Below, in pieces: positions 19,835-29,385 of a stretch of DNA of 36,648 nucleotides. The notes beneath the pieces were generated by a model, which made no database searches, was not told where the DNA came from, and saw nothing but the letters and a program-made list of their open reading frames with translations. Position 1 is the stretch's first letter, and the number at the start of each line of letters is the position of its first letter. The stretch comes from Symsagittifera roscoffensis. Its lineage: Eukaryota > Xenacoelomorpha > Acoela > Convolutidae. Location: NCBI RefSeq assembly GCF_963678635.1, contig NW_026971138.1:1-36648 (forward strand), written 5' to 3'. A program made the position numbers and the translations under genes.

Positions 19835-20562
19835 AAAAAAACGATCTGGCTCTTGATTAATTTTTTTACATTTGAAAAATCCACGTCCTAACGTTATAGT
19901 TTTATGGTTCACAATTTTCAAATTTCTAAATCCACTGAAAGTTGTGTCTTGAAGTACATTAAACAATTTGTTTTCAAAAACTGCAGAAAATCTTCTAAGA
20001 AATTGTTTAGGAAGAATATTAGCAAAAGACGCGGCGTATACGTATGAGGCAACGCTTTGAATATTCTGGTGTCTCTCTTTGAGCTCGTATGAAGCTACCT
20101 TGATGCTTCCAAGTAGGGTAAGAATTGGGAGCTCTCTGAACTTTGGAGCTCTTTGAGAGCTCTTTGAGTGCTCTTTGATCAATTTGAGAGCTCTTGGTAC
20201 AATTTGGGAGCTCTTTCAACTTTGAATGTGGCATAACTTCTCATCTTGAAACGAAAGTTACGAGAAAAGAAATCAAATCAAGTCAAAAGTAAATTTTTCT
20301 CAGGATGTTTTCGCGAACTACTGGAAGTCAATTGCAGAATAGCTTCATAGGTTTGCTCGCATTTCATTTCTGGCAATGTTTCAGAATTCACCATTAAGCA
20401 AATTTATCAGAGATAGCAAATACTAACTTTTGTATGGCAAAATACTTGCCTCTTAATCTGAATGGTTTGATCTCAAGCTTCATTAGATGAAACTTTCGTC
20501 GCAGCTATCATTTGCCTGCTAAGTGATCAAAGTGATTCAAAGAATAGACAAAGCTAAAATAA
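19835..20562. repeat. Block U, copy 1
   Basis: Shared with 29,386, 32,493 and 36,569 onward. It contains a short tandem of GGAGCTCTTTGA-like units (20,127-20,222), each with the palindrome GAGCTC. On the - strand this copy has a 147-codon open frame (19,739-20,182) that reads YVYAASFANILPKQFLRRF and QDTTFSGFRNLKIVNHKTIT. The matching frame has a stop at the QNIQ position in copies 2 and 3 and another in copy 3. It may be a coding relic; no family is recognised. Confidence 0.75.
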
Positions 20563-21291
20563 AGTGCTGATTTAAATTAACCGGACAAAACGCGTTAAAC
20601 TTGAAATTTAAAACCCGTTTTTCTCAAATTGGGTTGAGTTTAGGAAAAAACTCATGAAGACAAAACTTGCTTAAAATTTTAGCAGAATTAATATGGTGTA
20701 ATTTGCTTTGCAAAATTCGGGTCCAAAATTTTACTCCAAAAATGGGTCATTTTGGCTTTTCTTAGTTAATCAAAAATTACGCCAAAAATACCCAGTCGAT
20801 CACAGGCATAATTATTTCAAAATGAGCCCCTTACGTAGCTCAACAAACTTTAAGAAGGGTATTTTCTCCAAAAAAAATGCAAATTGTTTAAAAATTGTTT
20901 TTAAATAAAAAGTTGGTATTTTAAATAGTAAAAATGACCTTTTTTGTCTATCAAACAAAAATAAATTAATTTATACATTTTTTTGGAGATTATACCCTTC
21001 ATAAAGTTTGTTTAGCTACGTAAGGGGCTCACTTTGAAATAATTATGTCTGTGATCGACTGGGTATTTTTGGCGTAATTTTTGATTAACTAAGAAAAATC
21101 AAAATGACCCATTTTTGGGGTAAAATTTCGGACCCGAATTTCGCAAAACGAATTGAACCATAGTAATTCTGCTAAAATTCTAAGCAAGTTTTGTCTTCAT
21201 AAGTTTTCACCTAAACTCAACCCAATTTGAGAAAAACGCGTTTTAAATTTCAAGTTTAACGCGTTTTGTCCGGTTAATTTAAATCAGCACT
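20563..21291. mobile_element. 729-bp foldback element with long terminal inverted repeats
   Basis: The left arm (20,563 to about 20,885) is the reverse complement of the right arm (about 20,968 to 21,291), about 93% identical by eye, leaving a spacer of some 80 bases. The termini are AGTGCTGATTTAAATTAACC and its complement. It interrupts the U-V junction. The paralogous sites at about 30,070 and 33,210 read AGCTAAAATAAAATG and AGCTTAAGTAAAATGG without it. Flanks here are CTAAAATAA and GTGAAATGGAGCC, so a short AAA duplication is possible but the A-run makes it ambiguous. There is no transposase; the longest frame (66 codons) lies in the arms. It is a MITE or foldback-type non-autonomous element of unknown superfamily. 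Confidence 0.85.
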
Positions 21292-22012
21292 GTGAAATGG
21301 AGCCATTCAATTAGGTTTTATTTTAATAAAACTTTTGTAATTTAGTTACCTAATTTTAAGTAAAAATAAACGTTTACATAGAAGTTTAATTACATGGAAG
21401 TACATAGATGTTGATAAAAGATAAAACCAGAGCAAATTTTATTGGCGTTCATGTTTTTGAGAGTTCATTGAATTTGGGAGATCTTTCTATGTGGACAATT
21501 ATATCTAAAGAAAACGAAATTCAATCAAATCAATGGTAATTTTTTGCCATCTTTTTTAGTGGCTTACTACTAGTTTATAGAAAAAAACCTGCATAGTTTG
21601 CCCGCTTTTAATTTCTAATGTTTCAAAAACCTCCATTAAGCAATATTATCACAGTTAAATAATTTATATTGAAAGGTAAGGAACAAATTAAAAGAAGCAA
21701 ATTTCATTAGCTATCAAAATTCAACTTTTGTGCTATGTTGGACGGTCGGTTGGACGAAGCCGCTCTAATGAAAATTTTATTGCCATATTGTTGTTGCAGC
21801 AATCCGATGACAAAAATTGAAGATATGTCATTAAAAGAACGGTAGAAAGCGGCTGAAATCAATCTTAACCAAGGAAAAATCAGGCTCCAGTCGGGAGTGG
21901 CTCCGAGGCTGATAAATAACGGCTAGAAAATTTCTTAAAAATCAAATTTATAATGAAATATGAAAGTTACATACATATAATATTTTTGCTAATTTTCAAC
22001 ACAAAATTAAAC
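21292..22012. repeat. Block V, copy 1
   Basis: Homologous to 30,075-30,753 and 33,214-33,877. Shared landmarks are GGTCGGTTGGACGAAGCCGC, the repeated TTGTTGTTGCAGCA, and an end in TTTTCAACACAAAATTAAAC next to a 2HP Q end. This copy has an extra segment of about 45 bases near 21,875-21,920 (CAGGCTCCAGTCGGGAGTGG) that is absent from the other two. Short frame pieces such as MTKIEDMSLKER are followed by stops; no gene is called. Confidence 0.75.
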
Positions 22013-22549
22013 AAGACTGCTCGTATCAGGGCAAAACCCTGAATGTTCTGACTGCCTTTTAAGGTTTAGTGAGCAGTAGTAACAAAAATATCATTAACAA
22101 ATTAAACGTAAAAAAATGAAAAAAAAATTTCAAAACTTGAAATTTTTTCCATAATAATCATCTTCCCACAGGCAATATAAACTACAAGAGAATAGATTTC
22201 GCTCTTTGTAACAAATCAATAATGGCAAATGAGCTTCTTTCAACCAATTTGGAACAATTTCTAAGACGGAATAATTCTCCGCTTACGCGTTAATTGCGGG
22301 AAATTAACCGCGCGTTAGTTGTCCCAAACTAGCCAAAATGGTAATATTTAAGCCCTCAAAACTTTACAAAAAATGATCACAGGAGGTGAAATGTTTTTTG
22401 AAATTTGAGCTCATGACAACAAAACCTTTCGATTGATATGAAAAAAACTCCGTCAAAAATGGCTAGTTAAAAAGTCGAAATTTGTCTGAAGAAAAAAAAA
22501 CCCACCCCGAGCACAAATATTCCGTTACTTTGGAAAAGAAAGTCGGAAC
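22013..22549 (-). mobile_element. 2HP element between blocks V and R
   Basis: Full length. The Q-end hairpin is TCAGGG-CAAAA-CCCTGA, one pair shorter than in the other subgroup, a variant shared with 30,754 (33,878 has one more change). The P-end stem has lost its ATA loop (TTTGGAAAAGAAAG). The central GCGCG hairpin is altered to GCGGGAAATTAACCGCGCG. This is a recognisable 2HP subfamily tied to block V. Confidence 0.75.
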
Positions 22550-23033
22550 AATTACAGTTTTGATTTAACTGGAAATAAGTGCAGGATGGTGAGAGGCAAA
22601 AGTAATGGTATAAACCTTCATTTTTTCTGCTGCAATTATAGTGCATCAAACGTTCAAGTCAGCAATTTTTGTGAGTCCGGCATTATTTTTGAGAAGCGAC
22701 CGTTGAATAAAAAATACCTGACAATTAAATATACTGGAAATTTACTATGGAAAAGCATCACCATAAAAAAAGCAAAAGCTACTGCCTTCAGCTGAAAATA
22801 ATCAGTCAATGAGATGAAAACCTTATCAATAAAATTGATTATAAATTTCTTGAACTGATCTGGAATTGTGATTCTACCAAACTTCACTCTTGAAAATTCA
22901 ATTCTCATGTCAACTCGAAGATTCCTCATGAATCTAATTGCTTGTTCCCACCATTATGACTGTAAAAGCCATAAACTCAAGTATGAGTAAATTATCTCAT
23001 ATGTTACAAACTCGTACAGTCATGAATCGGATA
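22550..23033. repeat. Block R, copy 1
   Basis: About 480 bases between 2HP and the minisatellite, also at 24,172, 25,784, 31,296 and 35,462. A - strand frame beginning MRNLRVDMRIEFSRVKFG (22,654-22,929, 91 codons) is open in four of the five copies. In copy 2 a C-for-G change creates a stop (complement of 24,514-24,516). Most differences between copies change the amino acid. No domain is recognised. It is a coding relic or a chance frame. Confidence 0.75.
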
Positions 23034-23390
23034 TGTGAGCAGTTTTGAAAGTAAGCAGTTTTGAATGGATGTTGAGTGTAAGCAGTTTTATATGTGAGCA
23101 GTTTTGAATGCAAGCAGTTTTCAATGTAAGCAGTGTTAAATAGAAATTGAATGTAAGCACTTTTGATGTAAGCAGTTTTGAATGTAAGCAGTTTTGATGG
23201 AAATTGAGTGTAAGCAATTTTGTATGTAAGCAGTTTTGAATGGGGGGAGTTTTGAATGTAAGCAATTTTGAACGTAAGCAGTTTTGAATGGAAATTGAGA
23301 ATAAGCAGTTTTGTATGTAAACGGTTCTGAATGTAAGTAGTTTTGAATGAAAGCAGTTTTGAAAGGAAATTGAATGTAAGCAGTTTTTTA
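23034..23390. repeat. 16-bp minisatellite, array 2
   Basis: Same TGTAAGCAGTTTTGAA units and same internal TGGAAATTGAG punctuation as arrays 3 and 4. The three arrays align unit for unit, including a GAATGGGGGGAGTTTTG variant near 23,250. They were therefore duplicated as blocks and not expanded independently. Confidence 0.95.
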
Positions 23391-24010
23391 TTTTTCATTA
23401 ATACATTAAACCTGTGCAACCTGAAAAAACCTTTTTTAAAAATTCGGCGGAAGGTAGCATTTTTGACTGCGAAGTGAAAAAATGATGTGTTAACAAGAAA
23501 TTTTAGCTAGTCATCAAATAAAGACCAGAAATTGGCGAGGTTTTGTTGTTCCAACGAATGAAAAGTTGTTCTTGACTTTTTTCCAACACAAAATCAGTTT
23601 CAAAAAATGATAAGAATTGCTGCTATGTTACACCATAATGAGGCACTTTCAGCCAAAATTTAAATCAAATCAAAAAATTTTAAAAATTTTTTCAATCGTG
23701 AAAAACTGGTTGGAAGTTTTTGATTTTGGACTTATTTCGAGCCAAAAAAGAGAGCGAGCAATTTGTATGAGGGCAAATATAACATTCTTTGCACAGCTTC
23801 GTAGCAAAATTTTCTTGCTAAAGTTCTTTTTTCAGCTGAAGAAATTTTTTGCTATTTGCACAGCTAGAGCGACTCCTGTTATTTTTGCTGAAGATGTCTG
23901 CGATAATGACATTTGTTCCAACGATAATGACATTTGCAATTTATTTTGCCAACATTGCTTTCTGAGTAATTTATGATACGGCTCCATGATACTGCTTCAA
24001 TTATTACTCG
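23391..24010. repeat. Block S, copy 2
   Basis: Collinear with copy 1. Ends GATACTGCTTCAATTATTAC-TCG at 24,010, where the next 1.6-kb unit starts. The open frame from 23,617 (119 codons) contains the KNWLEVFDFGLISSQKR segment. Confidence 0.8.
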
Positions 24011-24019
24011 TTGGAGAAG

Positions 24020-24171
24020 TATCAAATTTGAGCTCAGGACAGCAATGCCTTTTGATTGATATGAAAAAAACTCCGTCAAAAATGGCTAGTTAAAAAGTCG
24101 AAATTTGTCTGAGGATAAAAAACCCACCCCGAGCACAAATAATCCGTTACTTTGGTATCGAAAGTCGGAAC
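24020..24171 (-). mobile_element. 2HP fragment (P end only)
   Basis: Contains AAATTTGAGCTCAGGACAG through the P-end hairpin (here TTTGGTATCGAAAG). It is the truncated 2HP that opens the second 1.6-kb unit. Confidence 0.75.
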
Positions 24172-24658
24172 AATTACAGTTTTGAAATAACTGGAAATAA
24201 GTGCAGGAGGGTGAGAGGCAAAAGTAATGGTATAAACCTTCATTTTTTCTGCTGCAATTATAGTGCATCAAACGTTCAAGTCAGCAATTTTTGTGAGCCG
24301 GCATTTTTTTTGAGAAGCAACCGTTGAATAAAAAATACCTGATTATTAAAAGTATACTAGAAATTTACTATGGAAAAGCATCCCCATAAAAAAAGCAAAA
24401 GCTACTGCCTTCAGCTGAAAATAAGCAGTCAATGAGATGAAAACCTTATCAATAAAATTGATTATAAATTTCTTGAACTGATCTGGAATTGTGATTGTAC
24501 CAAACTTCACTCTTCAAAATTCAATTCTCATGTCAACTCGAAGATTCTTCATGAATCTAATTGCTTGCTCCCACCATTATGACTGTAAAAGCCATAAACT
24601 CAAGTCTGAGTAAAATATCTCATATGTTACAAACTCGTACAGTCATGAATCGGATAAG
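24172..24658. repeat. Block R, copy 2
   Basis: Same order as copy 1. The shared - strand frame is interrupted by TGA at the complement of 24,514-24,516. Confidence 0.75.
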
Positions 24659-25012
24659 TGAGCAGTTTTGAAAGTAAGCAGTTTTGAATGGATGTTGAGT
24701 GTAAGCAGTTTTATATGTGAGCAGTTTTGAATGCAAGCAGTTTTCAATGTAAGCAGTTTTAAATAGAAATTGAATGTAAGCACTTTTGATGTAAGCAGTT
24801 TTGAATGTAAGCAGTTTTGATGGAAATTGAGTGTAAGCAATTTTGTATGTAAGCAGTTTTGAATGGGGGGAGTTTTGAATGTAAGCAAATTTGAACGTAA
24901 GCAGTTTTGAATGGAAATTGAGAATAAGCAGTTTTGTATGTAAACAGTTTTGAATGTAAGTAGTTTTGAATGAAAGCAGTTTTGAAAGGAAATTGAATGT
25001 AAGCAGTTTTTT
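24659..25012. repeat. 16-bp minisatellite, array 3
   Basis: Aligned unit for unit with array 2, differing by isolated substitutions (for example GCAGTTTTAAATAG against GCAGTGTTAAATAG). Confidence 0.95.
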
Positions 25013-25632
25013 ATTTTTCATTAATACATTAAACCTGTGCAACCTGAAAAAACCTTTTTTAAAAATTCGGCGGAAGGTAGCATTTTGACTGCGAAGTGAA
25101 CAAATGATGTGTTAACAAGAAATTTTTAGCTAGTCATCAAATAAAGACCAGAAATTGGCGAGGTTTTGTTGTTCCAACGAATGAAAAGTTGTTCTTGACT
25201 TTTTTCCAACACAAAATCAGTTTCAAAAAATGATAAGAATTGCTGCTATGTTACACCATAATGAGGCACTTTCAGCCAAAATTTAAATCATTCAAAAAAT
25301 TTAAAATTTTTTTTCAGTCGTGAAAAACTGGTTGGAAGTTTTTGATTTTGGACTTATTTCGAGCCAAAAAAGAGAGCGAGCAATTTGTATGAGGGCAAAT
25401 ATAACATTCTTTGCACAGCCTCGTAGCAAAATTTTCTTGCTAAAGTTCTTTTTTCAGCTGAAGAAACTTTTTGCTATTTGCACAGCTAGAGCGACTGCTG
25501 TTATTTTTGCTGAAGATGTCTGCGATAATGACATTTGTTCCAACGATAATGACATTTGCAATTTATTTTGCTAACATTGTTTTCTGAGTAATTTATGATA
25601 CTGCTCCATGATATTGCTCCAATTATTACTCG
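25013..25632. repeat. Block S, copy 3
   Basis: Ends in TGATATTGCTCCAA-TTATTACTCG. Together with the first bases of the next unit (TTGGAGCAGTATCA) it forms a 14-bp inverted repeat with one mismatch (25,609-25,622 and 25,633-25,646). Confidence 0.8.
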
Positions 25633-25642
25633 TTGGAGCAGT

Positions 25643-25783
25643 ATCAAATTTGAGCTCAGGACAACAATACCTTTCGATTGATATGAAAAAAAACTCCGTC
25701 AAAAATTCGAAATTTGTCTGAAGAAAAAAAAACCCACCCCGAGCACAAATATTCCGTTACTTTGGTATCAAAATTCAGAACAA
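25643..25783 (-). mobile_element. 2HP fragment (P end only)
   Basis: Opens the third 1.6-kb unit. It lacks the ATGGCTAGTTAAAAAG segment by a small deletion near 25,706, and its P hairpin is decayed (TTTGGTATCAAAATTCAG). Confidence 0.7.
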
Positions 25784-26270
25784 CTACAGTTTTGAAATAA
25801 CTGGAAATAAGTGCAGGATGGTGAGAGGCAAAAGTAATGGTATAAACCTTCATTTTTTCTGCTGCAATTATAGTGCATCAAACATTCAAGTCAGCAATTT
25901 TTGTGAGTCCGGCATTATTTTTGAGAAGCGACCGTTGAATAAAAAATACCTGATTTTTAAAAGTATACTAGAAATTTACTATGGAAAAGCATACCCATAA
26001 AAAAAAGCAAAAGCTACTGCCTTCAGCTGAAAATAAGCAGTCAATGAGATGAAAACCTTATCAATAAAATTGATTATAAATTTCTTGAAGTGATCTGGAA
26101 TTGTGATTCTACCAAACTTCACTCTTGAAATTTCAATTCTCATGTCAACTCGAAGATTCTTCATGAATCTAATTGCTTGTTCCCACCATTATTACTGTAA
26201 AAGCCATAAACTCAAGTATGAGTAAAATATCTCATATGTTACAAAATCGTACAGTCATGAATCGGATAAG
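25784..26270. repeat. Block R, copy 3
   Basis: Collinear with copies 1 and 2. The - strand frame (25,979-26,164) is open but shortened by an extra A near 26,000. Confidence 0.75.
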
Positions 26271-26622
26271 TGAGCAGTTTTGAAAGTGAGCAGTTTTGAA
26301 TGGATGTTGAGTTTAAGCAGTTTTATATGTGAGCAGTTTTGAATGAAAGCAGTTTTCAATGTAAGCAGTTTTAAATAGAAATTGAATGTAAGCACTTTTG
26401 ATGTAAGCAGTTTTGAATGTAAGCAGTTTTGATGAAAATTGAGTGGAAGCAATTTTGTATGTAAGCAGTTTTGAATGGGGGGAGTTTTGAATGTAAGCAA
26501 TTTTGAACGTAAGCAGTTTTGAATGGAAATTGAGAATAAGCAGTTTTGTATGTAAACAGTTTTGAATGTAAGTAGTTTTGAATCAAAGCAGATTTGAAAG
26601 AAAATTGAATGTAAGCAGTTTT
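26271..26622. repeat. 16-bp minisatellite, array 4
   Basis: Same unit order as arrays 2 and 3. Confidence 0.95.
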
Positions 26623-27240
26623 TTATTTTTCATTAATACATTAAACCTGTGCAACCTGAAAAACCTTTTTTAAAAATTCGGCGGAATGTAGCATTTTCGA
26701 CTGCGAAGTGAAAAAATGACGTGTTAACAAGAAATTTTTAGCTAGTCATCAAATAAAGACCAGAAATTGGCGAGGTTTTGTTGTTCCAACGAATGAAAAG
26801 TTGTTCTTGACTTTTTTCCAACACAAAATCAGTTTCAAAAAATGATAAGAATGCTGCTATGTTACACCATAATGAGGCACTTTCAGCCATAATTTAAATC
26901 AAATCAAAAAATTTAAAAGTTGTTTTTTCAGTCGTGAAAAACTGGTTGGAAGTTTTTGATTTTGGACTTATTTCGAGCCAAAAAAGAAGGCGAGCAATTT
27001 GTATGAGGGCAAATATAACATTGTTTGCTTAGCTTCGTAGCAAAATTTTCTTGCTAAAGTTCTTTTTTCAGCTGAAGAAATTTTTTGCTATTTGCACAGC
27101 TAGAGCGACTCCTGTTATTTTTGCTGAAGATGTCTGCGATAATGACATTTGTTCCAACGATAATGACATTTGCAATTTATTTTGCTAACATTGTTTTCTG
27201 AGTAATTTATGATACTGCTCTATGATACTGCTCCAATTAT
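26623..27240. repeat. Block S, copy 4
   Basis: The last copy of the triplicated array. It ends at CTCCAATTATTA without the ACTCGTTGGAGC extension and continues into block T, as block S does at 16,672. Confidence 0.8.
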
Positions 27241-28367
27241 TAAAATGAGAGCAAAACACTTAACTCAAAGTATGCGAACGTCAAAATGGTTGAATCAAGA
27301 AGCTGAAAAACTTGATTTTTCATTAAAAAAAGAGACAGAAATAAAACAGAAAACCATTAATTTTTTTAAATGTTTTTTTTTTCGAAAAAGGAAAACCAAA
27401 ACATACACAAAAAAACATAGTTCCTTCTCAGTGGTTGGAACAGTAGCTTAAAATTAAACTGTCTACTTGTATGTTTACTTGACTAAATTTGTGAAAAATT
27501 ATAGCCCCGTCAAACAATGCAATCATCGCCATATTTTAGCCCCAGGTTTAATAAAACAATTCCATAACTTTAAGGAAAAAATCTTCCTTGTGGAATCACA
27601 ACGCAAAGGATCATCTATATCATAAGTTTATTTGACTGTTGAAATAATCAAAACGATTGAGAAAATAATGCCCCTCGTCGTAACAGTTACTAAATTAATG
27701 CTTAATTAAATAGATTTTGTATTAACTTTGTTTTAAATTTGTTTTATTTTTGTTTTAAACTTTGGTTTTGAGCATGTGGAATTTATATCTTCGCTCTGAA
27801 ACAATAAGATTTAGCATCTTACGAGTTTCCTTAGTGAAAAAATTCAATGCAAGAAATCTTTTTAAATGTCAGTTTTAAAAAAAATTAGAAGGCAAATGTC
27901 TAAAATATCTAAAAGAAATCGATAAAAAGCAAGTTTGAGAGCAAACACTTTTGGAGCAAAATTTTTGCATTCAATTGATTTTTTTTTATATGTTTTTGTA
28001 CCTCGGCGCAAACAGCAAACATCAGAACGAATTGATAGTCAAGATAATCGCAAAATTAACATTACATAATATTCATTTAGGTTGTATAAATATTTTATTT
28101 ATCATGTAATAATTCTGTATTTAATTTGTACAAAATCTGTATTTCATCCACGTAAAGTTTGCATAGGATTTTTTGATAAATTAAAAAAGCTGTGTACCTA
28201 ATTAAACAAAAAAAATCCGATATGACTCAATTGACACCAGTTTTATTCAATTTTCTAACCAGTTCACTCCAGTATGAAATGCAATAGTAAAGTTTGAAAG
28301 TTGATTTAATGGATTTGATAGTTTTTGAAATTTGTTGTTTGGTTTTTTTAAAAAAAAAAGACTGCTC
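27241..28367. repeat. Block T, copy 2
   Basis: Homologue of 16,765-17,873. A 68-codon stretch reading MRAKHLTQSMRTSKWLNQ (within 27,209-27,451, +) is open here but frameshifted in copy 1. The remainder is non-coding and A/T-rich in both copies. It ends at the next 2HP Q end. Confidence 0.8.
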
Positions 28368-28896
28368 ATATCAGGGCGAAGCCCTGAATGTTCCGACTAC
28401 CTTTTAAGGTTTATGGAGCAGCAGTTATAAAAAAATTAACTGAAATAAAACAAAAAGAAAATTTTTTTTCCAAAATTTGAAATTTTTTATAAAATCAAAC
28501 CCCCACACGCCATATAAAGTACAAAAAGATAGATTTCGCTCCTTGTAACAAATCAATTATGACAAATAAGCTTTGTTCAACCAATTTGGAGTGATTTATA
28601 AGACGTATTAAATCTCCGCTCACGCGTTAATAGCGCGGAATATTTCGCGCGTTAATTGTCCCAAATTGGTCAAAATGGCCAAAATGGCATTCTTTAAACC
28701 CCCATAACTTTACGAAAAATGAACACAGGTGACATTGTTTTTTTTTCAAATTTAAGCTCAAGACAACAATGATTTTCGAATGCTTTAAAAAAATTCCGTC
28801 AAAAATGGCTACTTAAAAAAGTCGAAATTTGTCTGAAGAGAAAAAAACCCACCCCGAGCACAAATATTCCGTTACTTTCGTGTCGAAAGTCGGAAC
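28368..28896 (-). mobile_element. Full-length 2HP element (- orientation)
   Basis: The Q-end hairpin TCAGGGC-GAA-GCCCTGA and the P-end stem ACTTTCG-TGT-CGAAAGT (loop change only) are both intact. The centre carries GCGCGGAATATTTCGCGCG. It is separated by only CACA from the next copy in the same orientation. Confidence 0.8.
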
Positions 28897-28900
28897 CACA

Positions 28901-29385
28901 AGGTTGCTCGTATCAGGGCGAAGCCCTGAATGTTCCGACTGCCTTTTAAGGTTTATGGAGCAGCAGTAATAACATAAGAAAATTAATGAAATAAAAAGAA
29001 ATGAAAGACCGCACGCCATTTAAAGCACAAAAAGATAAAATTCGTTCCTTGTAACAAATCAATTATGGCAAATAAGCTTCGTTCAACCAATTTGGAATGA
29101 TTCATAATAAGGATTAAATCTCCGCTTGCGCGTTAATAGCGCGAATTATATCGCGCGTCAATTGTCCCAAATTGGTCGAAATGGCAACCTTTAAACCCTC
29201 ATAACTTTACGAAAAATGATCACAGCTGAAATATCTTTTCAAATTTAAGCTCAAGACAACAATACCTTTTGAATTATATAAAAAATTCTCTCAAAACTGG
29301 CTAGTTAAAAGTCGAAAATTTTCTGAAGAAAAAAAACCCACCTCGAGCTCAAATATTCCGTTAATTTCGTATCGAAATTCGGAAC
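28901..29385 (-). mobile_element. Full-length 2HP element with compensated P-end stem
   Basis: The Q-end hairpin is intact. The nested centre has an outer stem CCAATTTGG (29,087-29,095) with CCAAATTGG (29,167-29,175) and an inner stem GCGCGA (29,139-29,144) with TCGCGC (29,151-29,156). The P-end stem reads AATTTCG-TAT-CGAAATT. Relative to the family consensus both sides of one pair are changed (29,364 and 29,378), so pairing is retained. Its A/T-rich Q part is shortened. Directly followed by block U. Confidence 0.8.

Larger units (their letters stand above)
22401..27240. repeat. Tandem triplication of a 1.61-kb R-minisatellite-S unit
   Basis: Copies at 22,401-24,010, 24,011-25,632 and 25,633-27,240 are collinear: end of a 2HP P half, block R, 16-bp minisatellite, block S. 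Copies 2 and 3 begin TTGGAG(C/A)AGTATCAAATTTG, fusing the end of S to the interior of 2HP. Copy 1 begins inside the intact 2HP at 22,013-22,549, showing which side is original. Differences are mostly isolated substitutions, so the duplication is recent relative to the older repeats. Confidence 0.9.

Noticed and set aside
20708-20908. 66-codon frame in the foldback element as a transposase remnant
   Set aside because: Lies within an inverted arm, is very short, and shows no catalytic motif.
23020-23419. Overlapping - strand frames rich in KLLTFKTAYIQNCLHS as repeat proteins
   Set aside because: Produced in all three frames by a stop-free 16-base unit, with no start context or domain.
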